A DNA stretch of 64,000 nucleotides from an uncultured Paracoccaceae bacterium (GTDB taxonomy: Bacteria; Pseudomonadota; Alphaproteobacteria; Rhodobacterales; Rhodobacteraceae), in contig CANNFA010000009.1 in NCBI GenBank assembly GCA_947503765.1, positions 45,002-109,001 of the forward strand. The letters are read 5' to 3'. The stretch's first letter is position 1. The number at the start of each line of letters is the position of its first letter. The notes beneath the pieces were generated by a model. The model had not been told where the DNA came from, ran no database searches, and saw nothing but the letters and a program-made list of their open reading frames with translations. Below, in pieces: positions 9,341 through 17,404 of the stretch. The translations under genes and the position numbers were made by a program.

Positions 9341-9739
9341 ATGGCATTGCTGATCCGCTGGCTGTTCGCCTTTCTCCTGGTGGGGGCGACCTACAACCCG
9401 ACGCATATCAACTATGTCCGCTGGGCAGAGGCGAATTACGACACACGCCTGTCGCTGACCGTGCTGTTCGGGCTGCTGCTGTTCGTGGGCTACGTGATCT
9501 TCTTCCGGGCCACGCTGCGGTCGATCGGGGCGTTCGGGATGCTGCTGGTGCTGGCGCTGGTGGCCGGGATCGTCTGGGTGCTGATCGACCTGGGGTGGGT
9601 GTCGCTGAACGATCCCGACCGGATGGTCTGGCTGGGCATCGTCGCGCTGAGCCTGGTGCTGGGCACCGGGCTGTCCTGGTCGATCATCCGCCGGCGCCTG
9701 TCCGGGCAATTCGACATGGACGACGTGGACGACGAGTAG
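9341..9739 (+). CDS. DUF6524-like membrane protein
   Basis: A 132-aa protein with about four membrane segments and an acidic C-terminal tail (MDDVDDE). The opening, [20 protein letters not shown] followed by THINYVRW, resembles a conserved family annotated DUF6524 in Rhodobacteraceae. It is divergent from purA across 175 bp. No function is known. Confidence 0.7.
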   Translation: MALLIRWLFAFLLVGATYNPTHINYVRWAEANYDTRLSLTVLFGLLLFVGYVIFFRATLRSIGAFGMLLVLALVAGIVWVLIDLGWVSLNDPDRMVWLGIVALSLVLGTGLSWSIIRRRLSGQFDMDDVDDE

Positions 9740-9885
9740 GGCGCAGGGACCGGCGCGGGCGCCGCCCCGCGGATACTTGCCGCCGGAAGACGCCGCCGGC
9801 CGCCGCGCTGCGGGCGAATGCGGGGTTGCGGGACGGGCGGCAAGGTTCTAGATACCCCTCGTTGCAACGCCGAAGGTCCGTCCGA

Positions 9886-10254
9886 ATGGAAAACGTCATC
9901 CTCGTCATCCACCTGATCCTTGCGCTGTGCCTGATCGGCGTGGTCCTGCTGCAACGCTCGGAAGGCGGCGGGCTGGGCATGGGCGGCGGCGGCGGCGGCG
10001 GCGTGATGAGCGCGCGGGGCGCGGCCACGGCGCTGGGCAAGCTGACCTGGGGCTTCGCCATCGCCTTCATCGCCACCTCGATCACCCTGACGGTGATCGC
10101 GGCGCAGAATTCCGACGGCTCCTCGGTGATCGACCGGCTGGGCGGCAGCAGCGTGCCGGCACCGGCCGCGGATGACAGCCCGGCGCTGCCGGCGGGGGGC
10201 GATCTGTTGCCGCCCACGGAGGATGCGCCGCTGGCACCGCCGCGGGCCGATTGA
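9886..10254 (+). CDS. secG: Preprotein translocase subunit SecG
   Basis: A 122-aa inner-membrane subunit of the SecYEG channel. It has the family layout: a first helix (MENVILVIHLILALCLIGVV), the conserved LLQRSEGGGLG segment followed by a glycine run, a second helix (about residues 54-72), and a Pro/Ala-rich C-terminal tail. It lies directly upstream of pyrG, the common order in Rhodobacteraceae. The 146-bp gap before it shows nothing clear. Confidence 0.94.
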   Translation: MENVILVIHLILALCLIGVVLLQRSEGGGLGMGGGGGGGVMSARGAATALGKLTWGFAIAFIATSITLTVIAAQNSDGSSVIDRLGGSSVPAPAADDSPALPAGGDLLPPTEDAPLAPPRAD

Positions 10255-10419
10255 GGCACTTCACTAGCGATTGAGGGGCCTCGGTCCTTCGCCACTGCAT
10301 GTTGCGGGCGCGGCTTGCGCGACGGGCGGGAATCGGGTATCGGTCGAGCCCCGTGGGTAGGCGCCGAACCGGCGCGCAGCTTGCATGTCATTGAGCCGAG
10401 TCACGGGAGTTCCACGCAT

Positions 10420-12063
10420 ATGGCGCGCTTTGTCTTCATCACCGGCGGTGTGGTCTCTTCGCTTGGCAAGGGGCTGACCTCGGCGGCGCTGGGGGCACTG
10501 CTCCAGGCGCGCGGGTTCACGGTGCGGCTGCGCAAGCTGGACCCGTATCTCAACGTCGATCCGGGCACGATGAGCCCGTTCGAACATGGCGAGGTGTTCG
10601 TCACCGATGACGGGGCCGAGACGGATCTCGACCTCGGCCATTACGAGCGGTTCACCGGGGTCGCGGCGCGGGCGACGGATTCGGTCAGCGCCGGGCGGGT
10701 CTATTCCAACGTGCTGGAACGCGAACGGCGCGGCGATTACCTGGGCAAGACGATCCAGGTCATTCCGCACGTCACCGACGAGATCAAGCGCTGGATTTCC
10801 ATCGGCGAGGACGAGGTGGATTTCATGCTGTGCGAGATCGGCGGCACGGTGGGCGACATCGAGGGGCTGCCGTTCTTCGAGGCGATCCGCCAGTTCAGTC
10901 AGGAAAAGCCGCGCGGGCAATGTGCGCTGATGCACCTGACGCTGCTGCCCTTCCTGGCTGCCAGCGGCGAGCTGAAGACCAAGCCGACGCAGCACTCGGT
11001 CAAGGAATTGCGCTCGATCGGGCTTCAGCCCGACATCCTGGTGTGCCGGTCGGAGCATCCGATCCCGGAGAAGGAGCGCGCGAAGATCGCGCTCTTTTGC
11101 AACGTGCGCCCCGATGCGGTGATCCCGGCCTATGACCTGAAGTCGATCTACGAGGCGCCGATGGCCTATCACAAGGTCGGGCTGGACCAGGCAGTGCTGG
11201 ACGCGTTCAGCATCTCGCCGGCGCCGCGGCCCAATCTCGACCGCTGGATCGATGTCGAGGACCGGATCCACAACCCCGAGGGCGAGGTGCGCGTCGCCAT
11301 TGTCGGCAAGTACACCCAGCTCGAGGACGCCTACAAATCCATTGCCGAGGCGCTGGCCCATGGCGGCATGGCGAACCGGGTCAGGGTGCGGGCCGAATGG
11401 ATCGACGCAGAGATTTTCGACCGCGAGGATCCGACCCCGCTGCTGGAAGGGTTCCAGGCGATCCTCGTGCCCGGCGGCTTTGGCGAGCGCGGCACCGAGG
11501 GCAAGATCAAGGCCGCGCAGTTCGCGCGCGAGCACAAGGTGCCGTATCTGGGCATCTGCCTGGGGATGCAGATGGCGGTGATCGAGGCGGCGCGCAGCCT
11601 GGGCGGCATGGCCGATGCCGGATCCGAGGAATTCGACCACGAGGCGGGGGGCAAGCGGTTCACGCCGGTGGTCTACCACCTCAAGGAATGGGTGCAGGGC
11701 AGCCGCAAGGTGCAGCGCAAGGCAACCGACGACAAGGGCGGCACGATGCGGCTGGGCGCCTATGACGCGGTGCTGACCGAGGGCAGCCGCGTGGCGCGGA
11801 TCTACGGCACGCTCAAGATCGACGAGCGGCACCGCCACCGCTACGAGGTGGACACGAAATACCGCGACGCGCTGGAGGAGAAGGGCCTGAAATTCTCGGG
11901 CATGTCACCGGATGGCCGTCTGCCGGAAATCGTGGAATGGACCGATCATCCGTGGTTCATCGGGGTGCAGTTCCACCCCGAGCTGAAATCGAAACCCTTC
12001 GCGCCGCACCCGCTGTTCGCCGATTTCGTGCGCGCCGCCAAGGAGATGTCGCGCCTGGTCTGA
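10420..12063 (+). CDS. pyrG: CTP synthase
   Basis: A 547-aa two-domain enzyme that aminates UTP to CTP using glutamine. The N-terminal synthetase domain starts [18 protein letters not shown]. The C-terminal class I glutaminase domain carries the nucleophile Cys in YLGICLGMQ and a His/Glu pair in GVQFHPEL. The start is chosen by homology to the family N-terminus; the open frame begins 35 codons earlier. No terminator with a U-tract follows, but the gap holds two palindromes. Confidence 0.98.
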   Translation: MARFVFITGGVVSSLGKGLTSAALGALLQARGFTVRLRKLDPYLNVDPGTMSPFEHGEVFVTDDGAETDLDLGHYERFTGVAARATDSVSAGRVYSNVLERERRGDYLGKTIQVIPHVTDEIKRWISIGEDEVDFMLCEIGGTVGDIEGLPFFEAIRQFSQEKPRGQCALMHLTLLPFLAASGELKTKPTQHSVKELRSIGLQPDILVCRSEHPIPEKERAKIALFCNVRPDAVIPAYDLKSIYEAPMAYHKVGLDQAVLDAFSISPAPRPNLDRWIDVEDRIHNPEGEVRVAIVGKYTQLEDAYKSIAEALAHGGMANRVRVRAEWIDAEIFDREDPTPLLEGFQAILVPGGFGERGTEGKIKAAQFAREHKVPYLGICLGMQMAVIEAARSLGGMADAGSEEFDHEAGGKRFTPVVYHLKEWVQGSRKVQRKATDDKGGTMRLGAYDAVLTEGSRVARIYGTLKIDERHRHRYEVDTKYRDALEEKGLKFSGMSPDGRLPEIVEWTDHPWFIGVQFHPELKSKPFAPHPLFADFVRAAKEMSRLV

Positions 12064-12099
12064 TCGCCGCCGCGGTCCGGGGTTTTGGCCGGGTTTTTG

Positions 12100-12121
12100 G
12101 GCGGCGGCCGAAGCCGCCGCC
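12100..12121. terminator. GC-rich hairpin between convergent pyrG and luxI
   Basis: A perfect 9-bp stem, GGCGGCGGC/GCCGCCGCC, with a 4-nt loop that reads UUCG on the minus strand, a very stable tetraloop context. A T5 tract lies on the pyrG side, 5' of the hairpin for the plus-strand transcript, so this is not a canonical intrinsic terminator for either gene. Confidence 0.4.
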
Positions 12122-12134
12122 GAAGGGCGCCAGG

Positions 12135-12180
12135 AGCATGTCGCGTTCGATCGAATTTACCCGACAGACCGCGACACGCT
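12135..12180. repeat. Imperfect palindrome at the luxI 3' end
   Basis: AGCATGTCGCG (12135-12145) and CGCGACACGCT (12170-12180) form an 11-bp inverted repeat with one mismatch around a 24-nt centre, ending exactly at the luxI stop codon. It looks like a small dispersed palindromic element, but no second copy was seen in this window. Confidence 0.4.
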
Positions 12181-12792
12181 CTATTCGGCCGCCATCAGCT
12201 GCTGGCCCGGCAGCATCACCGGCATCCGCATCACGGTGTAGTTCCGGTGATCGGCCGGGTCGTGATAGGGCTGGCCGGCGCGTTCCAGCGGGAAGCCGAG
12301 TTGCCGCAGGACGCGGATCAGCGCCACCGCCGAAATCCCCATGTACTCGGCCACGCCCTGCGCCTCGGCGATGTCGTACAGCCCCTGGCCGACCGCCTGC
12401 AAACACTCGGCCCGCTCCTGCTGGGTGCGCAGGTCGGGCGAGATGACCAGCCGGGTCATTTCCCACACGAGCGGAGAGTTGATGTCCGACGCCATCGCCT
12501 CTTGCGGGATCGAATGCAGAACGCCCTCGCGCGCGTCGCGCAACATGTAGCTGTGCTGGCCCCAGCGCGAGGTGGTCGGCATCACCCGCGTGCCGCCGAT
12601 GACCTCGCCATCGCGCAGGCACAGCGAATACCAGGCGGTTGGATTGTCGTACTGGTCCATCTCGTAGCGGTCGTCATGCGGGATGTCCCATTTCATGATA
12701 TCCACGAAGAACCGCTTGCGCAGCGCGAGATAGTCAAAGTAGGCCGAACCGTGCTGATGCAGGTTGGACAAGTCGAACGTGATATGGTGCAT
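12181..12792 (-). CDS. luxI: Acyl-homoserine-lactone synthase (LuxI family)
   Basis: A 203-aa enzyme that makes N-acyl-homoserine lactone signals from S-adenosylmethionine and an acyl carrier. The conserved LuxI residues are all present one position later than in LuxI numbering: Arg25, Phe29, Trp35, Glu44, Asp46, Asp49, Arg69, Glu111 and Arg114 (in EMTR). It follows luxR on the same strand with a 110-bp gap. Its Shine-Dalgarno (GGAGAG, 6 nt before the ATG) lies inside a perfect hairpin. The acyl chain cannot be inferred. The symbol is a family name; the local ortholog name is unknown. Confidence 0.95.
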   Translation of the reverse strand: MHHITFDLSNLHQHGSAYFDYLALRKRFFVDIMKWDIPHDDRYEMDQYDNPTAWYSLCLRDGEVIGGTRVMPTTSRWGQHSYMLRDAREGVLHSIPQEAMASDINSPLVWEMTRLVISPDLRTQQERAECLQAVGQGLYDIAEAQGVAEYMGISAVALIRVLRQLGFPLERAGQPYHDPADHRNYTVMRMPVMLPGQQLMAAE

Positions 12793-12795
12793 GTT

Positions 12796-12818
12796 TCACT
12801 CTCCTCTATGGAGAGTGA
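12796..12818 (-). promoter_or_regulatory. Hairpin/dyad covering the luxI ribosome binding site
   Basis: A perfect 9-bp inverted repeat, TCACTCTCC/GGAGAGTGA, with a 5-nt loop. In the luxI mRNA the 3' arm contains the whole Shine-Dalgarno GGAGAG and ends 3 nt before the AUG. It could gate translation as an RNA structure, or act as a DNA site for a repressor. Both are inferences. Confidence 0.6.
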
Positions 12819-12902
12819 TTTAAGCCGGTCGCCGAACGGTTGTCATTGGGCGAGGGTCAATTTTCCAAAATGCCGCAAATTGTTAACGGCCTGAGAACCG
12901 GG

Positions 12903-13523
12903 TCAGATCAAACCATAGCTAGTGGCCATAGTGGCTGCCTGGGTACTAGTTTTAGCGTTTAGCTTGCATTTTGCGTTCTTCAGGCGCTGTTTTACGGCCC
13001 CTTCGCTGACGCCCAATAAATTTGCGATTTCTTTCATCAAAAGGCCATTTTTCACCATGCCGAGCGCTTCAAGCTCGGCCTGAGTGAGATTCGCGGGCGG
13101 AATCAGCGAATCATGTAGCGCCTTGAGGTTGTGTTCGAGAACCTGAATCTCCTCATCGGTGAATTCCCGGTCGGCCCGCGTGAACGAGCCGAAGCTGCGT
13201 TGCCCCTGCACGCCGTCATCGACGCAGCAGGCGGCGGCGCCATAGACCATGCCGAACTCGGCCGCGTGGGCGCGCACGCCGCGCGGATCGGGAATGTCGA
13301 TCTCGCTCCACCTCGTGGCGCCGGCCGAGGAATACATCCAGTGCATCACCGGGTCGGCCAGAACGTAGCCGCGCCCCGAATAGGTTTCGATCCATTCGCG
13401 GGGCAGGGCGTTCTGCTCGAAGATCGGAAAGGCAAAGCCGATGCGCAGGGCAAGAAAATGTCCCGACGGCGACATTGAAGCGAACAGGTCGGTATCGAGA
13501 TCCGGCCCCATGTTGATTCCCAT
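12903..13523 (-). CDS. luxR: LuxR family AHL-responsive transcriptional regulator
   Basis: A 206-aa regulator with an N-terminal autoinducer-binding domain (about residues 10-140) and a C-terminal LuxR-type helix-turn-helix (about 147-191, containing KEIANLLGVSEGAVKQRL). The four residues that contact AHL in TraR/LuxR proteins are visible as Trp44, Tyr48, Asp57 and Trp72. The start at 13523 is preferred over an in-frame ATG at 13595 because it has AAAAGG upstream and matches the N-terminal extent of the paralog next door. It is the likely partner of LuxI. Confidence 0.9.
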   Translation of the reverse strand: MGINMGPDLDTDLFASMSPSGHFLALRIGFAFPIFEQNALPREWIETYSGRGYVLADPVMHWMYSSAGATRWSEIDIPDPRGVRAHAAEFGMVYGAAACCVDDGVQGQRSFGSFTRADREFTDEEIQVLEHNLKALHDSLIPPANLTQAELEALGMVKNGLLMKEIANLLGVSEGAVKQRLKNAKCKLNAKTSTQAATMATSYGLI

Positions 13524-13604
13524 CTGATGCGCCTTTTGTAAAAGGATGCTAGTGTCTGTATCAGGCGTGAATGAATCGCCCGCGTGGCGAACCATAATCT
13601 GAAC

Positions 13605-13622
13605 ATGTGCAGCAGTGCAACT
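13605..13622. promoter_or_regulatory. Tra/lux-box-like sequence
   Basis: ATGTGCAGCAGTGCAACT matches 13 of 18 positions of the Agrobacterium tra box (recalled as ATGTGCAGATCTGCACAT). It lies in the gap between the divergent luxR and HTH-less genes, 82 bp from the luxR start and 15 bp before the start of the truncated paralog, so an activated LuxR could act on both. Confidence 0.4.
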
Positions 13623-13637
13623 TTATAGAGAGTGAAC

Positions 13638-14132
13638 GTGGCGTCTGTAGACAAAAGAGCGAGCATCGCGGAGCTGTTGTCGGAAATGGACGATATGTGT
13701 CCCTTGGGCTTTGCCCTGGCACTGCATATCCGGTTCAACGCGCCGACATTCCTGTTCCAGACCTTCCCGGAAAACTGGGCCGAGGCCTATGCGCGTAACG
13801 GATTTGTGATCCGCGACCCGGCTGTGCATTGGGCGTTCGAGGCGACAGGCTTCATCCGCTGGCGCGATCTGCGCGAGCGCGATTCGACCGGCGTGATCGA
13901 GCAATCGCGGCTATACGGGTTAAAATACGGGTTCACCGTTTCCATCCACAACGACAATTCGCGTTCCCTGGCCGGATTTGCGCGCGGCGACCGCGACTTT
14001 CTCGACGTGGAAATCCAGGAACTTATGGAAAAGTTTCAGGAATTGGACGTGCTGACCGCCGGGATCCAGGTTCTGTCGAAAAAGGATACCGACGCGCTGC
14101 AGCGCATGTCGATCCGCATGACCCACCGCTAA
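13638..14132 (+). CDS. HTH-less LuxR paralog: autoinducer-binding domain protein
   Basis: A 164-aa protein made almost only of the autoinducer-binding domain. It aligns along its length with the neighbouring LuxR and keeps the four expected ligand residues (Trp47, Tyr51, Asp60, Trp75). It ends LSKKDTDALQRMSIRMTHR, which matches the linker and first helix of the partner's DNA-binding domain (LTQAELEALGMVKNG) and then stops, so the recognition helix is absent. No HTH coding was found in any frame downstream. A GTG start with AGAGAG 5 nt upstream is preferred to a GTG two codons earlier. It may titrate AHL or form inactive heterodimers, as truncated TraR-like antiactivators do; this is inference. 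Confidence 0.85.
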   Translation: MASVDKRASIAELLSEMDDMCPLGFALALHIRFNAPTFLFQTFPENWAEAYARNGFVIRDPAVHWAFEATGFIRWRDLRERDSTGVIEQSRLYGLKYGFTVSIHNDNSRSLAGFARGDRDFLDVEIQELMEKFQELDVLTAGIQVLSKKDTDALQRMSIRMTHR

Positions 14133-14266
14133 CGCGCCTCTGCCGCACGCCCCTGCGCGGTGCCGAAACAATCCGTGCCGTTTGCGGTGATTGTTTCACC
14201 ACCGGCAAGCGCACTTCGCGTCATCCGGCCTTTCCGCCGCTGCGCCGGCGACCTATGTTGCGCCGC

Positions 14267-14710
14267 ATGTTTGGTGAACTCCTCAGACGGCTGACCCAGC
14301 CGGAGCCGCAGCAACTGCCCGAAACCGACGCCCGCCTCGCGCTGGCGGCGCTGCTGGTGCGCATCGCGCGGTCGGATGGCGATTATGCCGAGGGCGAGGT
14401 GGCGCTGATCGACCGGATCCTGGCAGAACGCTACGCGCTGACCCCGTTCGAGACGCCGCAGCTGCGCGCCCGGGCCGAGGCGCTGGAGGCCGAGGCCCCC
14501 GACACCGTGCGCTTCACCCGCGCGATCAAGGATGCCGTGCCCTACGAGGACCGCGAAAGCGTGGTCGAGGCGCTGTGGGCCGTGGTGCTTGAAGACGGCG
14601 AGCGCGACCAGGAGGAAACCTCGCTTCTGCGGCTGGTGGCCAATCTTCTGGGCGTGAACGACCGCGACAGCGCGCTGGCCCGCCAGCGGGTGGAACGCCG
14701 CGGCGCGTGA
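14267..14710 (+). CDS. TerB-like family protein
   Basis: A 147-aa acidic, helical protein of the tellurite-resistance TerB/DjlA-N superfamily. The pattern ALLVRIARSDGDYAEGEVALI and a second acidic repeat (VVLEDGERDQEETSLL) form the paired helical units that bind metal in TerB. The start could also be the ATG 4 codons upstream; neither has a clear Shine-Dalgarno. It stands alone rather than in a ter operon, so tellurite resistance should not be assumed. Confidence 0.75.
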   Translation: MFGELLRRLTQPEPQQLPETDARLALAALLVRIARSDGDYAEGEVALIDRILAERYALTPFETPQLRARAEALEAEAPDTVRFTRAIKDAVPYEDRESVVEALWAVVLEDGERDQEETSLLRLVANLLGVNDRDSALARQRVERRGA

Positions 14711-14814
14711 GCGTGCGGGGCGCGGCGGATTGCCGTTGCGTCAAGCCGGCTTTGATCGTTGCAATCGCATGAAAACTGCGCCCTACTCCGGTGGACACCA
14801 GACAGGGAATGCAT

Positions 14815-15591
14815 GTGCCCGACACACCGCCGGTCATAGAAATCCGCGATCTGCACAAGAGCTACGGCGCGCTCGAAGTCCTCAAGGGCATCGGCATGAC
14901 GGCACCGCGCGGGCATGTAACCTCGCTGATCGGCTCGTCCGGGTCGGGCAAATCCACGCTCCTGCGCTGCTGCAACCTGCTGGAGGACAGCCAGTCCGGT
15001 GAAATCCTGTTCGAGGGTGAGCCGATCGTCTGGAAGGGCACGGGCCATGCGCGCCAGCCGGCCGACCGCAAGCAGGTGCTGCGGATCCGCACCAACCTGT
15101 CGATGGTGTTCCAGCAGTTCAACCTGTGGGCGCACATGACCATCCTTCAGAACGTGATGGAGGCCCCGGTGACGGTGCTGGGCCGCGACCGCGCCGAGGT
15201 GGAAACGTGCGCGCGCGAATATCTCGACAAGGTCGGCATCGGCGACAAGGCGGATGCCTGGCCGGCGCAATTGTCCGGCGGCCAGCAGCAGCGCGCCGCC
15301 ATCGCCCGCGCGCTGTGCATGGAGCCGCGCGCACTGCTGTTCGACGAGCCGACCAGCGCGCTCGACCCCGAGCTTGAGCAGGAGGTGGTGCGCGTCATCA
15401 AGGCGCTGGCCGAGGAGGGGCGCACGATGCTGCTGGTGACCCACGACATGCGGCTTGCCGCCGACGTGTCGGATCACGTTCTGTTCCTGCACCAGGGCCT
15501 GATCGAGGAAGAGGGCCCGCCAGAGGCGGTGTTCGGCAATCCGCGCACGGACCGGCTGCGACAATTCCTGTCGGCCACCCAGGCCGCATGA
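14815..15591 (+). CDS. Polar amino acid ABC transporter ATP-binding protein (HisP/GlnQ type)
   Basis: A 258-aa ATPase with Walker A GSSGSGKST, the Q-loop FQQFNLW, signature LSGGQQQR, Walker B LLFDEPTSALDPE and switch THD. It heads an ATPase, binding protein, permease, permease operon. The GTG at 14815 is chosen because AGGGA lies 6 nt upstream; an ATG at 14809 abuts that motif and a GTG at 14791 has none. It energises uptake of a polar amino acid or opine-like compound; the ligand is not identifiable. Confidence 0.92.
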   Translation: MPDTPPVIEIRDLHKSYGALEVLKGIGMTAPRGHVTSLIGSSGSGKSTLLRCCNLLEDSQSGEILFEGEPIVWKGTGHARQPADRKQVLRIRTNLSMVFQQFNLWAHMTILQNVMEAPVTVLGRDRAEVETCAREYLDKVGIGDKADAWPAQLSGGQQQRAAIARALCMEPRALLFDEPTSALDPELEQEVVRVIKALAEEGRTMLLVTHDMRLAADVSDHVLFLHQGLIEEEGPPEAVFGNPRTDRLRQFLSATQAA

Positions 15592-15626
15592 ACCACGAGC
15601 GACACACACAACAAGGGAGTGGAAAA

Positions 15627-16346
15627 ATGAAGAAACTGACGATCCCGGCCGCCGCGCTGGCAACGGCACTGGCCGGCGCCGCGATGGCGCAGGACGTGGT
15701 ACGCCTCGGCACCGAGGGCGCCTATCCTCCGTGGAACTTCATCAACGATGCCGGCGAGGTCGACGGGTTCGAGCGCGAGCTTGGCGACGAGCTGTGCAAG
15801 CGGGCGGAGCTGACCTGCACCTGGGTCACCAACGATTGGGATTCGATCATCCCGAACCTGGTGTCGGGCAATTACGATGCGATCATGGCGGGCATGTCCG
15901 TCACGGACGAGCGCGACGCGGTGATCGACTTCACCCAGGCCTACACGCCGGCCGATCCGTCCAAGTACATCTCGCTGAGCGAGGACATGGATGTCGAGAC
16001 CGCGGTGGTCGCGGCGCAGACCAACACCATCCAGGCGGCATTCGTGGCCGATCAGGGCTGGACGCTGGTTGAATTCCCGACGCCCGAGGAAACCATCCAG
16101 GCGGTGCGCGACGGCGAGGCCGACGTGGTGCTTGCGGATGGCTCGTATCTCGACGCTGCGGCAGCCGAGAACGACGATCTGTACCTGCTGGAGCGGATCG
16201 AGAAGATCGGCGGCGGTGTCGCCGTCGGGCTGCGCGAAAGCGATGGCGACCTGCGCGCGGCGCTCGATGCCGCGATCCAGTCGATGAAGGATGACGGCAC
16301 GCTGAACGCGATGATCGAGAAATGGGAAGTGGCGACACTCTGGTGA
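15627..16346 (+). CDS. Amino acid ABC transporter substrate-binding protein
   Basis: A 239-aa periplasmic protein of solute-binding family 3. It has a Sec signal peptide with likely cleavage after AAAMA-type residues near position 21 (before QDVVRLG). The opening of the mature domain (GTEGAYPPWNF, then GFERELGDELCKR) is the standard ligand-pocket start, and DWDSIIPNLVSGNYDAIMAG is the usual second motif. It begins 35 bp after the ATPase gene with AGGGAG upstream. A strong hairpin follows its stop codon. Confidence 0.94.
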   Translation: MKKLTIPAAALATALAGAAMAQDVVRLGTEGAYPPWNFINDAGEVDGFERELGDELCKRAELTCTWVTNDWDSIIPNLVSGNYDAIMAGMSVTDERDAVIDFTQAYTPADPSKYISLSEDMDVETAVVAAQTNTIQAAFVADQGWTLVEFPTPEETIQAVRDGEADVVLADGSYLDAAAAENDDLYLLERIEKIGGGVAVGLRESDGDLRAALDAAIQSMKDDGTLNAMIEKWEVATLW

Positions 16347-16352
16347 TGCCAT

Positions 16353-16376
16353 GGCGGCGGCTTTCAGGCCGCCGCC
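16353..16376 (+). terminator. Hairpin after the amino acid-binding protein gene
   Basis: A perfect 9-bp stem, GGCGGCGGC/GCCGCCGCC, with loop TTTCAG and a short CTTTC tail. Its position between the binding protein and the permeases parallels the hairpin at 3999-4027 and would bias expression towards the binding protein. Confidence 0.5.
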
Positions 16377-16402
16377 CTTTCGACATGCCGGGAGGGGGCA
16401 GG

Positions 16403-16483
16403 ATGAAACGGACGGCAACTGGCGGGCCTGCCGCGGCACGGGCCTGCCGCGGTGTGCCTCGCGCGCCCGCCGTGGACGGCTAG
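16403..16483 (+). CDS. Possible 26-codon leader ORF before permease 1
   Basis: A short frame encodes about 26 residues (MKRTATGGPAAARACRGVPR then APAVDG) behind a strong GGGAGGGGGCAGG. It stops only 3 nt before the GTG start of the permease gene, which has no good Shine-Dalgarno of its own, so translational coupling is plausible. It contains a 13-bp direct repeat (GGGCCTGCCGCGG at 16424 and 16440). It may be incidental. Confidence 0.3.
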   Translation: MKRTATGGPAAARACRGVPRAPAVDG

Positions 16484-16486
16484 CGC

Positions 16487-17368
16487 GTGTTTTCCTATTG
16501 CACCGATCCCTCGACGCTGGACGGGCTTGCCTGGCTGTCATGCTATCTGACCACCGGCAAGCAGTTCCTGTTCTATACCTCCTTCGGGACGGTGCTGGTG
16601 CTGCTGTTCATCACCGCGCCGGTCGCGCTGGCCTTCGGGTTCGGTGGGGCGATCGCCGCGCGCTCGCGCATCGCGCCGCTGCGCTGGATCGGCAAGACCT
16701 ATATCGCGATGGTCCGCGGCGTGCCCGACATCGTGTATTTCATGTTCTTCGTGATCGCGCTTGACCAGGGCCTGGAATGGCTGCGGCACAAGTGGAAATG
16801 CCCCGACTGGGATGCGCCGATCCGGCAGGGCAGCGATTTCCTGGTCTGCGCCGAGGCCAAGCTGCCGCTATCCTCGTCGCCGCAGATCTGGCACGAGATC
16901 TACAACTTCTCGCTGGCGGTGTTCACCTTCGGGATCGTGTTCGGCGCATTCTCGGCCAACGTGCTGTACGGCGCGATGCGGGCGGTGCCGCATGCCCAGA
17001 TCGAGACCGCCGAGGCCTACGGCATGTCGCCCCGCCAGTCGTTCTGGCGGGTGCTGGTGCCGCAGATGTGGATGTACGCGTTGCCCGGCCTGTCGAACCT
17101 GTGGATGATCCTGATCAAGGCGACGCCGCTGCTGTTCCTGCTGGGGGTCGAGGATATCGTGTACTGGGCGCGCGAATTGGGCGGCACCGCCAACCCGCGC
17201 TTCACCGCCTATCCGCATGGCGACTGGCGGCTGTGGTACTTCCTGGCGTTGCTGGTCTTCTACCTGCTGTTCACCCGGCTGTCCGAGGTGGTGCTGGCGC
17301 GGATCACCCGGCGGCTGTCGCACGGCCAGGCGGTGCTGGGCGGCGCGCAGCGGGAGACCGCCGCATGA
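16487..17368 (+). CDS. Amino acid ABC transporter permease 1 (HisQ/HisM type)
   Basis: A 293-aa inner-membrane permease of the polar amino acid family. The family landmark RGVPDIVYFMFF is near residues 78-89 and the EAA loop is visible (IETAEAYGMSPRQSFW then LP). It is longer than the usual ~230 aa because of a hydrophilic insertion of ~40 residues after the third helix (about 103-140, with two Cys). The GTG start follows an in-frame TAG by 3 nt, so no earlier start is possible. It pairs with the permease at 17523-18329. Confidence 0.9.
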   Translation: MFSYCTDPSTLDGLAWLSCYLTTGKQFLFYTSFGTVLVLLFITAPVALAFGFGGAIAARSRIAPLRWIGKTYIAMVRGVPDIVYFMFFVIALDQGLEWLRHKWKCPDWDAPIRQGSDFLVCAEAKLPLSSSPQIWHEIYNFSLAVFTFGIVFGAFSANVLYGAMRAVPHAQIETAEAYGMSPRQSFWRVLVPQMWMYALPGLSNLWMILIKATPLLFLLGVEDIVYWARELGGTANPRFTAYPHGDWRLWYFLALLVFYLLFTRLSEVVLARITRRLSHGQAVLGGAQRETAA

Positions 17369-17404
17369 GCGTCCGCGCCCCCCACCCCGGCCGCGCACCC
17401 CGCG

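Noticed and set aside
12091..12121. T5 tract plus hairpin as an intrinsic terminator of pyrG
   Set aside because: The T tract lies 5' of the hairpin on the plus strand and becomes an A tract after it on the minus strand, so neither transcript has the required stem followed by U residues.
13524..13595. Longer luxR start at 13595
   Set aside because: It lacks a Shine-Dalgarno, would put the start only 10 bp from the tra-box-like site and adds residues with no counterpart in the paralogous protein.
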